Assembly (NCBI GenBank): GCA_035575515.1
Contig: DATLXU010000118.1
Span: 1-32,753, forward strand
Direction: 5' to 3'
DNA from: DATLXU01 sp035575515
GTDB taxonomy: Bacteria; Acidobacteriota; Blastocatellia; UBA7656
DNA length: 32,753 bases
The notes beneath the pieces are model-generated. The model did not search any database. It had not been told where the DNA came from and saw only the letters and a program-made list of their open reading frames with translations. Below, one piece after another: positions 20,842 to 29,306 of the stretch. The translations under genes and the position numbers were made by a program. Each line of letters begins with the position of its first letter. Position 1 is the first letter of the stretch.

Positions 20842-23562
20842 ATGCCCCAAGCGGAACGCAAGCGACTCTACCTCGTTGACGGGATGTCGCAAATTTATAG
20901 AGCTTACTACGCCATTCGCGGACTCTCGAACTCGCACGGACTCGCCACGAACGCAATTTACGGCTTCACGATGATGCTGCGCCGGTTGATTGCCAACGAG
21001 AAGCCCGAATATCTCGGCGTTGCATTCGACTCGCCTGAGCGAACGTTTCGCCACGACGCTTTCGAGCATTACAAAGCCACACGCGGCCTTATGCCCGACG
21101 ACCTCGAAGCTCAGCTTCCTTACATCGAGCGCGTGTGCGAGGCGCTTCGCGTTCCAATCACCCGTGTGCCCGGATACGAAGCCGACGACATAATTGGCAC
21201 GCTCGCCTGTCAGGCCGAAGCCGCAGGTCTTGATGTCGTGATAGTCACAAACGACAAAGACATGTGCCAGCTCGTAACGGATCACGTTAAGATTCTTCGC
21301 ACCGAGCGCAGCGGCGATATGCGATTGCTCGATGCGGCGGGCGTTCAGGAAAGGCTCGGCGTACACCCTCGTCAGGTCGTTGATCTGTTGGGGCTGTGGG
21401 GCGACGCTTCGGACAACATTCCCGGCGCGCCGGGCGTGGGCGAAAAAGGTGCGAAGCAGATAATTCAGGACTTCGGCTCGATTGAAAACGCGATTGCGCA
21501 CGCAAGCGAGATCAAGCGAAAAGCTTACCGCGAGAGCCTTCAAAACAACGCCGACGTGATTCGCCAGTCGCGCGAGCTTGCGCGCATCAAGTGCGATATG
21601 CCAATCAAGCTCGATCTCGACGCGCTCATCTACGAAAAGCCTGATCGCCGCGCCGCTTACGAATTATTCTCCGAGCTTGAATTCGCGCAGCTCACGCGCG
21701 AGTTCGCAGACGCCGCAACGCACGACGCAGTTGCTACGGTCGCCGCGCGCAAGCCCGGAAAGCCACGCTACTCGCGCATCACGACTGCGGCAGAGCTTGA
21801 GCGTTTTGTGAGTTCGCTGTGGTCGCTCGACCGGTTTGCTTTTTCTGCAGCCGAGCGCGAAGGCCATCTTTACGGCGTTGCGATTTCAACTGCGCAGATG
21901 AACGCCGCGCTCGTTGATTTCGAAAAGTTCGAGGAAGGAGCGGACCCGCTCGCCGCCATCAAAGAAGTTTTAGAGAACGGATTAATCCGCAAGTCCGTGC
22001 ACGATTGGAAAGGCGCGCTCACCTTGCTCGATGAGTTTGCCTGCGGGCGCGAATCGCTCGACAAAGCAAAAGCGAAGAAAGCCGCCGAAGGCTGCATACA
22101 GGATTTCACACCTGCCGTTCGCATCGAAGGCGTTGAAGACGACACGATGCTTGCGGCTTATCTGCTCGACCCGAATCGGACGAATTATCGAATACTTGAG
22201 ATCGCGCGCGAATACATGGGGCTTGAAGTCGCCGAAACAATCGAAGGCTTTGAGGCCGAAGACGCGCGAGCGTTGCAGACCGCCGATTTGACTTTTCATC
22301 TGGCAGACGTGCTGCGCGCGAAATTGGAAGCAGCAGGGCTTGAGCGCGTTTATTTGGAAATCGAGTTGCCGCTGGTCGAGATACTTTTCGAAATGGAGCG
22401 CATCGGCGTGCGCGTTGACACTGCGGCGCTGGAGAAAGCCGGGCGTGAGATGGAGCGCGAGCTTGAGCGATTGACTGCCGAGATTTATAAACTTGCCGGT
22501 CAGGAGTTCAACATCAACTCGACGGTTCAGCTTGGCGAGATTTTCGAGAAGCTCAATTTTGAAGTGTCGCGCCGAACGAAGACCGGGCGCATCTCGACTT
22601 CGGTTGACGTGCTGGAAGAGCTGGCCGCAAAGTACGAGCTGCCGCGACTCATCATCGAGTACCGCGAGATTGCCAAGCTCAAGAGCACATACGTTGACGC
22701 GCTGCCGAAGCTGATTAATCCGCGCACGGGCCGCGTTCACACGACGCTGAATCAAGCAGTCACTTCGACGGGCAGGCTCTCGTCAACAAACCCGAACCTG
22801 CAAAACATCCCTATCCGCAGCGAGCTTGGCCGCAGGATTCGCGCGGCGTTCGTTCCGTCGCCGGGATACCTGCTGATGTCGGCTGACTATTCGCAGATTG
22901 AGTTGAGATTATTTGCGCACATAACGGGCGACCCTGTGATGACTGAAGCATTCACGCGCGGCGAAGATATTCACGCGCGAACTGCGCGGGCAGTCTTCGG
23001 CGCGAAGACAAGGCAGCAGGAAGCCGAATCGCGCAGGCTCGCGAAGATAGTCAACTTCGCAATCGCTTACGACATAGGCGCATTTGGGCTGGCGCAGCGC
23101 ACGGGACTTTCACGCGCCGAAGCCAAGCGCGTGATTGACGATTACTACAAAACCTACACGGGCGTGCGCCGCTACATGCAGGAGACGCCTGAGCAGGTGC
23201 GCGAGACCGGAGTTGTCAGAACAATCTTTGGCCGCATCCGCCCGATACCTGACATCAGCAATCGCAACCACAACCTGAGAGCGCGGGCCGAGCGCGAAGC
23301 TATCAACGCGCCGATTCAGGGAACTGCCGCAGACATCGTGAAGATGGCGATGATTAAAGTGCACGAACGGCTCAGGCGCGAGAAACTCGGCGCGCGGATG
23401 ATTCTTCAGGTGCATGACGAGCTGCTGCTTGAGGTCCCTGAGAAAGAAGTCGAGCAAACGAAACAGATAGTGCGCGAAGAGATGGAGCAGGTTTATCCGC
23501 TTTCGGTCCCGCTCGTCGTTGATGTAGGCGTTGGGAAGAATTGGATGGAAGCCAAACCATGA
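20842..23562 (+). CDS. polA: DNA polymerase I
   Basis: This 906-residue polymerase repairs gaps and removes RNA primers. A 5' nuclease domain covers about 8-285 (LYLVDGMSQIYRAYYAI, GVAFDSPERTFRHDAFEHYK, YEADDIIG, VTNDKDM, GDASDNIPGAPGVGEKGAKQ). A proofreading-domain relic (about 305-495) has lost its metal ligands: the ExoI D-x-E position reads FAFSAAE and the ExoII region reads VHDWKGALTLL. The polymerase domain (about 505-905) has TSTGRLSSTNPNLQNIPIR, motif A SADYSQIELR, the O-helix RRLAKIVNFAIAY and motif C VHDELLLEVPE. The residue after the O-helix Tyr is Asp where Gly is usual. The start is fixed by the promoter six bases upstream. Confidence 0.96.
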   Translation: MPQAERKRLYLVDGMSQIYRAYYAIRGLSNSHGLATNAIYGFTMMLRRLIANEKPEYLGVAFDSPERTFRHDAFEHYKATRGLMPDDLEAQLPYIERVCEALRVPITRVPGYEADDIIGTLACQAEAAGLDVVIVTNDKDMCQLVTDHVKILRTERSGDMRLLDAAGVQERLGVHPRQVVDLLGLWGDASDNIPGAPGVGEKGAKQIIQDFGSIENAIAHASEIKRKAYRESLQNNADVIRQSRELARIKCDMPIKLDLDALIYEKPDRRAAYELFSELEFAQLTREFADAATHDAVATVAARKPGKPRYSRITTAAELERFVSSLWSLDRFAFSAAEREGHLYGVAISTAQMNAALVDFEKFEEGADPLAAIKEVLENGLIRKSVHDWKGALTLLDEFACGRESLDKAKAKKAAEGCIQDFTPAVRIEGVEDDTMLAAYLLDPNRTNYRILEIAREYMGLEVAETIEGFEAEDARALQTADLTFHLADVLRAKLEAAGLERVYLEIELPLVEILFEMERIGVRVDTAALEKAGREMERELERLTAEIYKLAGQEFNINSTVQLGEIFEKLNFEVSRRTKTGRISTSVDVLEELAAKYELPRLIIEYREIAKLKSTYVDALPKLINPRTGRVHTTLNQAVTSTGRLSSTNPNLQNIPIRSELGRRIRAAFVPSPGYLLMSADYSQIELRLFAHITGDPVMTEAFTRGEDIHARTARAVFGAKTRQQEAESRRLAKIVNFAIAYDIGAFGLAQRTGLSRAEAKRVIDDYYKTYTGVRRYMQETPEQVRETGVVRTIFGRIRPIPDISNRNHNLRARAEREAINAPIQGTAADIVKMAMIKVHERLRREKLGARMILQVHDELLLEVPEKEVEQTKQIVREEMEQVYPLSVPLVVDVGVGKNWMEAKP

Positions 23563-23796
23563 TCGCCAAGCCGTTCGCCTTCGCTGATGTCTAGATTTGA
23601 AGCACGCGGCTCGCGCTTGTGATTCACCCTGAAACATCTTTCGCATTCAAACGTTTGTGCGCGAACGGAAAAACAGAGGCACGGCGATTGCCAGAAAAAG
23701 CAGGGTGTTTTTTGGCTCCGGGCCTCTGGCCTTTGTGAATGATGTGTTGTATACCTGACATTACGCTGTTAACGCTTATGTTAAGAATAGGCTGAG
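23563..23796. other. polA to Cys-rich-gene spacer with weak hairpins
   Basis: No gene is seen. A perfect 10-bp palindrome CAAACGTTTG lies at 23648-23657. An A/T-rich hairpin pairs GCCAGAAAAA (23690-23699) with TTTTTTGGC (23708-23716), followed by a GC-rich GGCTCCGGGCCTCTGGCC run. These may mark the end of the polA transcript. No strong promoter for the next gene could be fixed. Confidence 0.3.
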
Positions 23797-24231
23797 ATGA
23801 AAGCGCCCCCGCAAAAGCGACTCGCCGGTTCACGCGCCGTGTGCGCGGCGCTTTTGCTGTTATGGTGCGCCGCCTCTGCCCCGCTTGCGCTTGCATCGAG
23901 CGTGCCTGAAGTATGCTCGATGAGTTGCTGCGTCAAGGCGGGCCATTGCTGTTGCAGCCCGCGCCGCGCCCGCGTTAAAGGCGCGGCTTCGACCGGTCAG
24001 ACAAATCTCATCGCAGCCGATCTTACCCCCCCGTGTCCCGAAGGCTGCGCAACATCTGCCAGTTTCTCTTTAACCAACCTGCGCGACCTCGGTTGCGCTG
24101 CGACTTTTCATGCGGAACTAACCGGCACGGCGGCGCGCTCATCGCACAGCACCGCGCTCCTCGTCGACTCCACAGTTACGAGCCTTTCTGCGCGCGCTCC
24201 TCCCATTCGCCCACTCCAAGATCGGGTTTAA
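23797..24231 (+). CDS. Small secreted Cys-rich protein of unknown function
   Basis: This 144-residue protein has a signal peptide (basic n-region, AALLLLWCAASAPLALA). Right after cleavage comes a dense Cys cluster in VCSMSCCVKAGHCCCSPRR: Cys 40, 44, 45, 51, 52, 53, with His 50. More Cys lie near 80, 84 and 98. The rest is Ala/Ser/Thr-rich and not recognisable. The cluster suggests metal binding or disulfide bonding in the periplasm. It ends about 140 bases before the TonB-dependent receptor, so a role in the same uptake function is plausible but only inferred. The ribosome site (AGGCTGAG) is weak. The signal peptide and codon pattern make it more likely real than a shadow. Confidence 0.6.
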   Translation: MKAPPQKRLAGSRAVCAALLLLWCAASAPLALASSVPEVCSMSCCVKAGHCCCSPRRARVKGAASTGQTNLIAADLTPPCPEGCATSASFSLTNLRDLGCAATFHAELTGTAARSSHSTALLVDSTVTSLSARAPPIRPLQDRV

Positions 24232-24369
24232 TCATCAACCATCTGCTTGCGTCGAAGGCTGATTTTGTCGCGATGACTCGTCGTCGCTTTTGATTCTGCG
24301 AAGGCTGCGACAGCGAACCACAGCTTCATGCTGCGAGCGGATACAACGTGCATATTTGGGAGGGCACCA

Positions 24370-27177
24370 ATGCGACAACACGCGCGAAGGCGATTTGCCA
24401 TCATTCTATTTCTTGTCGGCGTCATCATCTTTGATACCGGCGGAAGTCACGCGCTGGCTCAACAGGCTATCACTTCGGCCACGTTGAGCGGGCGAGTCGA
24501 AGACACAGCCGGAGCAAGCATAGGCGGCGCGCTCATCACCGTCACGAACCTCGACCGCAATCAAACCTGGAAGGCGACAGCCGACGAGCAGGGGCGATTC
24601 CGATTTCTGTATTTGCCGGTCGGCGCGTACCGTTTGAGAGTCGAGAGCGAAGGATTCACGGCTTTCAACAAAGAGCTTACCTTAGCAATAGGTCAGGCGC
24701 TCGACATCGCGGTCAAGCTCGCGGTCGCAGGCGTGGCCGAAAACGTCAGCATCGTGGCAGGCGAAAAGGCTGTGATTGAAAGCTCGCGCACGCAACTGGC
24801 CGAATCGGTCGCGCCGCAGGAAATCAATCAGCTTCCGCTCAACGGGCGCAACTATCTCGACCTTGCTTTGCTGGCTCCAGCCGTGTCGCGCACGAACACT
24901 GGAAACAACGAGCGATTCGCCGAGACTTCAGCCGTGCCCGGCACGGGCATATCCGTCGCTGGCCAGCGCAATCTCAACAACGGCTTCATCGTCGACGGCC
25001 TTTCAGCCAACGATGACGCAGCCGACCTGGCCGGGACATTTTTCAGCCAGGAGGTCATACGCGAATTTCAGGTCGTGACTTCGGGTGGCATAGCCGAGTT
25101 CGGACGCGCGTCGAGCGGCGTCGTCAACATCATCACGCAATCGGGGACGAACGCGTGGCGAGGCCGATTCTACGGCTTCGCGCGCAATCAGAGGTTCGAT
25201 GCGAGAAACGCATTCGCAAGCTCAAAAGACCCGCTGACCGAAGCGCAGTATGGAGCAGGCATCGGCGGGCCGCTCGTTCGCGCGCGAACTTTTCTGTTTG
25301 CTAACTTCGAGCAGACGCGGCTCAACCGCGCGGGCTTCGTCACCATCTCGCCCGCGAGCGTCGCAGCGATAAACGATACGCTCAATCGCTTTAGCTACAA
25401 CGGGCCGCGCGCGCAGACTGGTGAATACTCAACGGGCTACCATTCGACAAACTACTTCGCGCGCGTTGACCACAGCATCAATCAATCGAATCTGCTCACG
25501 GCGCGCTACAGCCTCTACGACATAACAAGTGCGAACGCTAGAAACGTTGGCGGGCTGAATGATGTGAGTCGCGGGACAGGGCTTACAGACCGCGACCAGA
25601 CTTTTGCCCTGAGCGACACGGCGACGCTTTCTGCGAAGGCGATAAACGAAGCGCGGTTTCAATTCACGCGCAGCCGACTTGCCGCGCCGGTCAACGACGC
25701 GCTTGGCCCTGCAATCAACATCGCGGGCGTGGCAAATCTCGGCACGGCCACATTCTCGCCGACCGCCAGAGCGATTGATCTTCTTGAGGCGGTTGATAAC
25801 CTCTCTTTTGAAACAAGCGAGCACACGACAAAGTTCGGCGCGGACTTTCTTTTCAATCGCATCAACATAATCTTTCCGGGCGCGCTTCAGGGAGTCTATA
25901 CCTTCTCATCGCTCGACAGCTTCAAGGCCGGGCGCTACGTCACCTTTCAGCAGGCGTTCGGCGAAGCCGAGCAGCGACAGTTGAATCCAAATCTCGGCCT
26001 GTTCATTCAGGACGAATGGAAGCCGCGCGCAGGTTTAACCCTTAACGCAGGGTTGCGCTACGACCTCCAGTGGTTGCCTGATCCTATAAGGACTGACGCG
26101 ACAAACTTCGCTCCGAGAATTGGCATGGCTTTCGCTCCCGCAGATCACAAAACGGTTGTTCGCGCGAGCTTCGGCCTTTACTTTGACCGCGTGCCGCTCA
26201 GGGCTGTATCGAATGCGCTTCAGCGCGACGGCGTGAAGTATCGAGTCGCCGTGCTTGCTGCGGGCCAAACGGGCGCTCCCGTTTTCCCAAACGTGCTTGC
26301 GACCTTTCCTGAAGGATTGCTGACGAGCATAACGACGATTGACCCTCTGATACAAAACAGCTACAGCGAGCAGGTAAGCCTTCAAATCGAGCGCGAGCTG
26401 AATCGCGCAGCTTCGCTATCCATAGGCTACCAGCACCTGCGCGGCCTGCACCTGATAATCTCTCGCAACATAAACGTTCCGCGATTTCCGGCATCGGCGG
26501 GCGTGCCGAATCTTGGCCGACCTGATTCGCGCTTTGCAAACGTCAATAGGTTCGAGAGCGCGGCAGATTCTTACTACGACGCGATGACCGTTTCCTTCCG
26601 CAGCCACGCTTCGCGTTGGGCGAGCCTGCGCGTTTCTTACACGCTGTCGAAGGCGATAGACAACGCAGGAAACTTTTTCTTCTCGACGCCGCAGAACAAT
26701 TTCAACATAAGAGACGATCGCGGGCTTTCGGCAAACGACCAGCGGCATCGCTTGACCGTGAGCGGCTCGCTCGAAGTTCCGACGGCAAGCAGCGAGTCGC
26801 ATCTCAGGCGCGCGCTCGCGGGCTTTCAGTTGAGCTATATCTTCACCTATGGCTCCGGGCAACCGTTCAATGTGCAGACGGGAACGGATCGCAACTTCGA
26901 CACGAACGTCAATGACAGGCCCGTTGGAGTTGGGCGCAACACGGGCCGCGGATTTGATTTCGCGTCGCTCGATCTGAGGTTGAGCCGGAGGGTTCGCGTC
27001 GCGGATCATTTCGCTATCGAAGCCCTGGCCGAAGGCTTCAACGTGCTGAACAGGACGAACCTCCAGTTCCCGAACAACATCTTCGGGCCGGGAACGAAAC
27101 CGCTCGCGAGCTTTGGCCGCGCGACCGCCGCCGCCGACGCAAGACAACTTCAGTTTGGGCTGCGCCTCAGCTTTTGA
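24370..27177 (+). CDS. TonB-dependent receptor with carboxypeptidase-regulatory-like N-terminal domain (Oar-like)
   Basis: This 935-residue outer-membrane protein has a signal peptide (basic MRQHARRR, then FAIILFLVGVIIF, ending near HALAQQ). An N-terminal CarboxypepD_reg-like beta-sandwich (about 33-118) includes TLSGRVEDTAGASIGGALIT and GRFRFLYLPVGAYRLRVE. A plug domain (about 145-260) includes INQLPLNGRNYLDLALLAP, FIVDGLSAND and SGVVNIITQSGTN. A 22-strand-type barrel ends in the C-terminal aromatic QFGLRLSF. The layout is the SusC/Oar-like group abundant in Acidobacteriota and Bacteroidetes, used for uptake of large nutrients or for protein export. No SusD partner is adjacent. Start chosen at 24370, just after GGGAGGGCACC; the upstream 24328 start has no site. 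Confidence 0.92.
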   Translation: MRQHARRRFAIILFLVGVIIFDTGGSHALAQQAITSATLSGRVEDTAGASIGGALITVTNLDRNQTWKATADEQGRFRFLYLPVGAYRLRVESEGFTAFNKELTLAIGQALDIAVKLAVAGVAENVSIVAGEKAVIESSRTQLAESVAPQEINQLPLNGRNYLDLALLAPAVSRTNTGNNERFAETSAVPGTGISVAGQRNLNNGFIVDGLSANDDAADLAGTFFSQEVIREFQVVTSGGIAEFGRASSGVVNIITQSGTNAWRGRFYGFARNQRFDARNAFASSKDPLTEAQYGAGIGGPLVRARTFLFANFEQTRLNRAGFVTISPASVAAINDTLNRFSYNGPRAQTGEYSTGYHSTNYFARVDHSINQSNLLTARYSLYDITSANARNVGGLNDVSRGTGLTDRDQTFALSDTATLSAKAINEARFQFTRSRLAAPVNDALGPAINIAGVANLGTATFSPTARAIDLLEAVDNLSFETSEHTTKFGADFLFNRINIIFPGALQGVYTFSSLDSFKAGRYVTFQQAFGEAEQRQLNPNLGLFIQDEWKPRAGLTLNAGLRYDLQWLPDPIRTDATNFAPRIGMAFAPADHKTVVRASFGLYFDRVPLRAVSNALQRDGVKYRVAVLAAGQTGAPVFPNVLATFPEGLLTSITTIDPLIQNSYSEQVSLQIERELNRAASLSIGYQHLRGLHLIISRNINVPRFPASAGVPNLGRPDSRFANVNRFESAADSYYDAMTVSFRSHASRWASLRVSYTLSKAIDNAGNFFFSTPQNNFNIRDDRGLSANDQRHRLTVSGSLEVPTASSESHLRRALAGFQLSYIFTYGSGQPFNVQTGTDRNFDTNVNDRPVGVGRNTGRGFDFASLDLRLSRRVRVADHFAIEALAEGFNVLNRTNLQFPNNIFGPGTKPLASFGRATAAADARQLQFGLRLSF

Positions 27178-27275
27178 TGACATCAAGATGAGGGTCGAAT
27201 GTTTTATAAAAGCGCGACGTAAGCCCGGCGCACTTGAACAGGCAATTTCGCCAGGTTGAAAAAATCCAACTGGCT

Positions 27276-27303
27276 GTGACAGAGGGCTTTGCGGTGCTAA
27301 TAT
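27276..27303 (+). promoter_or_regulatory. Predicted promoter of the DUF2911 lipoprotein gene
   Basis: GTGACA (27276-27281) and TAATAT (27298-27303) are 16 bases apart, with the expected start about 25 bases before the lipoprotein ATG at 27334. Confidence 0.5.
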
Positions 27304-27333
27304 TAAAGCCCGTTGAGGGAGGGCAAGCTTCAG

Positions 27334-27930
27334 ATGAAGATAACCATTTCAATTCTAACCGCGACGATTGTTCTTTTGAGCATTGCCTGTTCCGGCAGCT
27401 CAAGCAATAAATCAAATAGCAATGCCAACCTTAACAGCGGGAGCAGCAACAATGCGAACGCGGCAGGGAGCGCCGCAACCACAGCGCCGGATCGCGGGCA
27501 GTCTGATATAACGATTGACGGCGCCAAAGTCACTGTTGAGTATGGCCGCCCGGCTCTGAAGGGGCGCGACCTCGAAGCGATGATAAGTCCCGGACAGGAA
27601 TGGCGCATGGGATCGAACGCGCCAACGACGCTGACTACAGGCGTTGGCTTGAAGTTCGGCGACAAGATTATCAATACAGGCAGGTACATCCTGAAAGCAA
27701 AGCTCGTCGAGCCGCAAAAGTGGGCGCTGCTAATTCAATCCGAAGACAATGCAACTGTGGCCGAAGTCCCGATGGCTTTTCAAAAGGTGGACAACACGGC
27801 TGAGTTGCTTACAATCAATCTGGAAAACAGAGGCGACGGAGGCAGGCTCATCGTCCACTGGGGCAACCTGACATTGTCTGCCGATTTCGAGAAGGCTCAG
27901 CCGGGCGGCGTAATCGGTCAATCAGGTTGA
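27334..27930 (+). CDS. DUF2911-domain lipoprotein
   Basis: This is a 198-residue lipoprotein. The signal sequence MKITISILTATIVLLSIAC ends in a lipobox (LSIAC) with the lipidated Cys at residue 19. A Ser/Asn/Ala-rich tether (about 20-55) follows, then a DUF2911 domain recognised by VTVEYGRPALKGRDLEAMI, GQEWRMGSNAPTTLTT and NTGRYILKAKL. The domain's biochemical role is not established. The protein should sit on the periplasmic face of a membrane. The ATG at 27334 follows GGAGGG; an upstream in-frame start at 27313 would break the signal pattern. The gene is on its own promoter between the TonB receptor and the ankyrin protein. Confidence 0.85.
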   Translation: MKITISILTATIVLLSIACSGSSSNKSNSNANLNSGSSNNANAAGSAATTAPDRGQSDITIDGAKVTVEYGRPALKGRDLEAMISPGQEWRMGSNAPTTLTTGVGLKFGDKIINTGRYILKAKLVEPQKWALLIQSEDNATVAEVPMAFQKVDNTAELLTINLENRGDGGRLIVHWGNLTLSADFEKAQPGGVIGQSG

Positions 27931-27980
27931 GCGGCGCTTGAGAATCATCTTGCAGCGTCTCCTTATCATCAACTGACGGA

Positions 27981-28009
27981 TTGACAGAAATAAAGAATGG
28001 GGATTAGAT
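27981..28009 (+). promoter_or_regulatory. Predicted promoter of the ankyrin-repeat gene
   Basis: A consensus TTGACA (27981-27986) and TTAGAT (28004-28009) are 17 bases apart. The leader to ATG 28183 would be about 165 bases and includes the stem-loop at 28022-28038. Confidence 0.55.
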
Positions 28010-28021
28010 TGTGCACAGACA

Positions 28022-28038
28022 CGAACCCAGCGGGTTCG
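28022..28038 (+). promoter_or_regulatory. Perfect stem-loop at the start of the ankyrin-gene leader
   Basis: CGAACCC-AGC-GGGTTCG is a perfect 7-bp stem with a 3-base loop within about ten bases of the predicted transcription start. A 5'-end hairpin like this often protects an mRNA from decay. There is no T-run, so it is not a terminator. Confidence 0.5.
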
Positions 28039-28182
28039 CGCCGAACAATCCTTGTAGGAAAAGCGAAACTATGATTGCTGATTCGGTGATTCATCATTGA
28101 AGTCAACCTTCCGGCGATTGGCGTATTGAGAATCTGCTATCACCATTGCCCGGCGGGTTGTCGAGGGTATGGAGGTAACGCC

Positions 28183-28863
28183 ATGAATCTACGCAGAGTA
28201 TGCAAAGTCGCTTTCGGCTATCTGCTTCCGGTTCTTCTTGCCCTGCTCATCTTGATGCCGATAACTGTCTATGCGGCAGACCTCAACGCTGATTTGCGCA
28301 CTGCGGCCAAGAAGGGCGATACGGACGCGGTGAACTCACTGCTTGCCAAAGGCGCTGACGTAAACGCAAAGGACGAATCAGACCGCACGGCTCTGATGGA
28401 AGCGGCTTACTGGGGACAGGACGATGTTGTGAAGCTGTTGGTAGAGAAAGGCGCAGACATCAAGGCAAAGGATAAGGAGGGGCGCACGGCTTTTATAGAC
28501 GCGGCGGGCGCAGGTCACACTGAGATCGCGCTGTTTCTATTGAGCAAGGGAGCCGATATAGAGGCGAAGACCGCAGAAGGTCACACGGCGCTAATAGAGG
28601 CCGCAGGCAACGGCCACACCGAAATGATAAAGGCGCTGGTTGACAAAGGCGCAAACGTCAATGCGAAGGACAAAGATGGCCGGACAGCTTTGATACTGGC
28701 GGCGAACTGGGGGCACGCCAACGTGGTCGAGACTCTCATATCGAAGGGCGCCGATATAAATATCAAGGACAAATACGCCTATACGGCGCTGATGTACGCC
28801 AAGCGCGAGAACCAGGCCGCGATAGTTGACATGCTCAAGAACGCCGCCGTCGCCAAGCAGTAG
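28183..28863 (+). CDS. Exported ankyrin-repeat protein
   Basis: This 226-residue protein starts at ATG 28183 after GGAGGTAAC. An N-terminal signal peptide (FGYLLPVLLALLILMPITVYA) is followed by about six ankyrin repeats that fill the mature protein. Each has the consensus G-x-T-A-L-x-x-A and L-L-x-K-G-A-D-V/I-x-A-K-D, for example DRTALMEAAYWGQDDVVKLL and GADIEAKTAEGHTALIEAAG. Repeats are close to 33 residues. Ankyrin stacks bind other proteins, so it is probably a periplasmic interaction module, in a family that often accompanies catalase or secreted enzymes. No partner is visible here. It has its own predicted promoter and a long leader. Confidence 0.9.
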   Translation: MNLRRVCKVAFGYLLPVLLALLILMPITVYAADLNADLRTAAKKGDTDAVNSLLAKGADVNAKDESDRTALMEAAYWGQDDVVKLLVEKGADIKAKDKEGRTAFIDAAGAGHTEIALFLLSKGADIEAKTAEGHTALIEAAGNGHTEMIKALVDKGANVNAKDKDGRTALILAANWGHANVVETLISKGADINIKDKYAYTALMYAKRENQAAIVDMLKNAAVAKQ

Positions 28864-29306
28864 ACTGCGCGCCGCTCAGCCTGAGAATCGAATAACGCGC
28901 GGCGGCATTGCAGGCCGTCCTTTACCGAAAAACGCGAAATGCTGCCGCGCCACGCTCTCATATCATCCGTTCATAACCCCGCCCATCACCTGAGTCGCAG
29001 GCATTCAAACAACAACAAACTTTTCGCTTGACACGTAAAAAGGTCAGTCGTATTATCGCGGCTGTCATTATAGCCCGTGCTTAAAATCACCAAGCGCGCT
29101 GTGAGCTTTGTTCCCACGCATTCAATGCTCGCTGGCAGCGCTTTAAGAATAACAGAAACTCAACCTCGCTTGTCTTGCCCGGCGCATTGAGCGCAAGGCA
29201 GTTTTGCTTGCCACTCCCTCTGATGACGCGACTGCCTTTCGCCAGTTGATAATTAACAAGCTTCAGCCATCGGGCGAGCAATTCGCTCGATTCGAGGAGT
29301 CCTCCC
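28864..29306. other. Intergenic region: ankyrin 3' end and long RHS leader
   Basis: No gene is supported here. After the ankyrin stop there is a weak GC-rich pairing (CGCCGC with GCGGCG). The clear element is the promoter at 29028-29056, followed by an untranslated leader of about 240 bases with small hairpins such as CGAGC-AATTC-GCTCG at 29275-29289. A 21-codon ATG frame at 29125-29190 has no ribosome site and is not called. Confidence 0.4.
29028..29056 (+). promoter_or_regulatory. Strong predicted promoter of the RHS gene
   Basis: A perfect -35 TTGACA (29028-29033) and a -10 TATTAT (29051-29056) lie 17 bases apart, the best sigma-70 match in the window. The only plus-strand gene downstream is the RHS protein, about 245 bases away. 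Confidence 0.65.

Noticed and set aside
20773..21543. 256-codon minus-strand frame antisense to the start of polA
   Set aside because: It crosses the polA promoter and overlaps conserved polA nuclease motifs; no homology recognised.
26416..27186. 256-codon minus-strand frame under the TonB receptor
   Set aside because: It is a shadow of the barrel-coding sequence; basic, motif-free composition.
28280..28860. Periodic near-repeats about 99 bases apart, considered as a tandem-repeat or CRISPR-like array
   Set aside because: They are the coding repeats of the ankyrin protein: in-frame, diverged, with no constant repeat and variable spacer pattern.
29125..29190. Short ATG frame (21 codons) in the RHS leader, considered as a regulatory uORF
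   Set aside because: It has no ribosome site and no striking codon pattern; evidence is insufficient.
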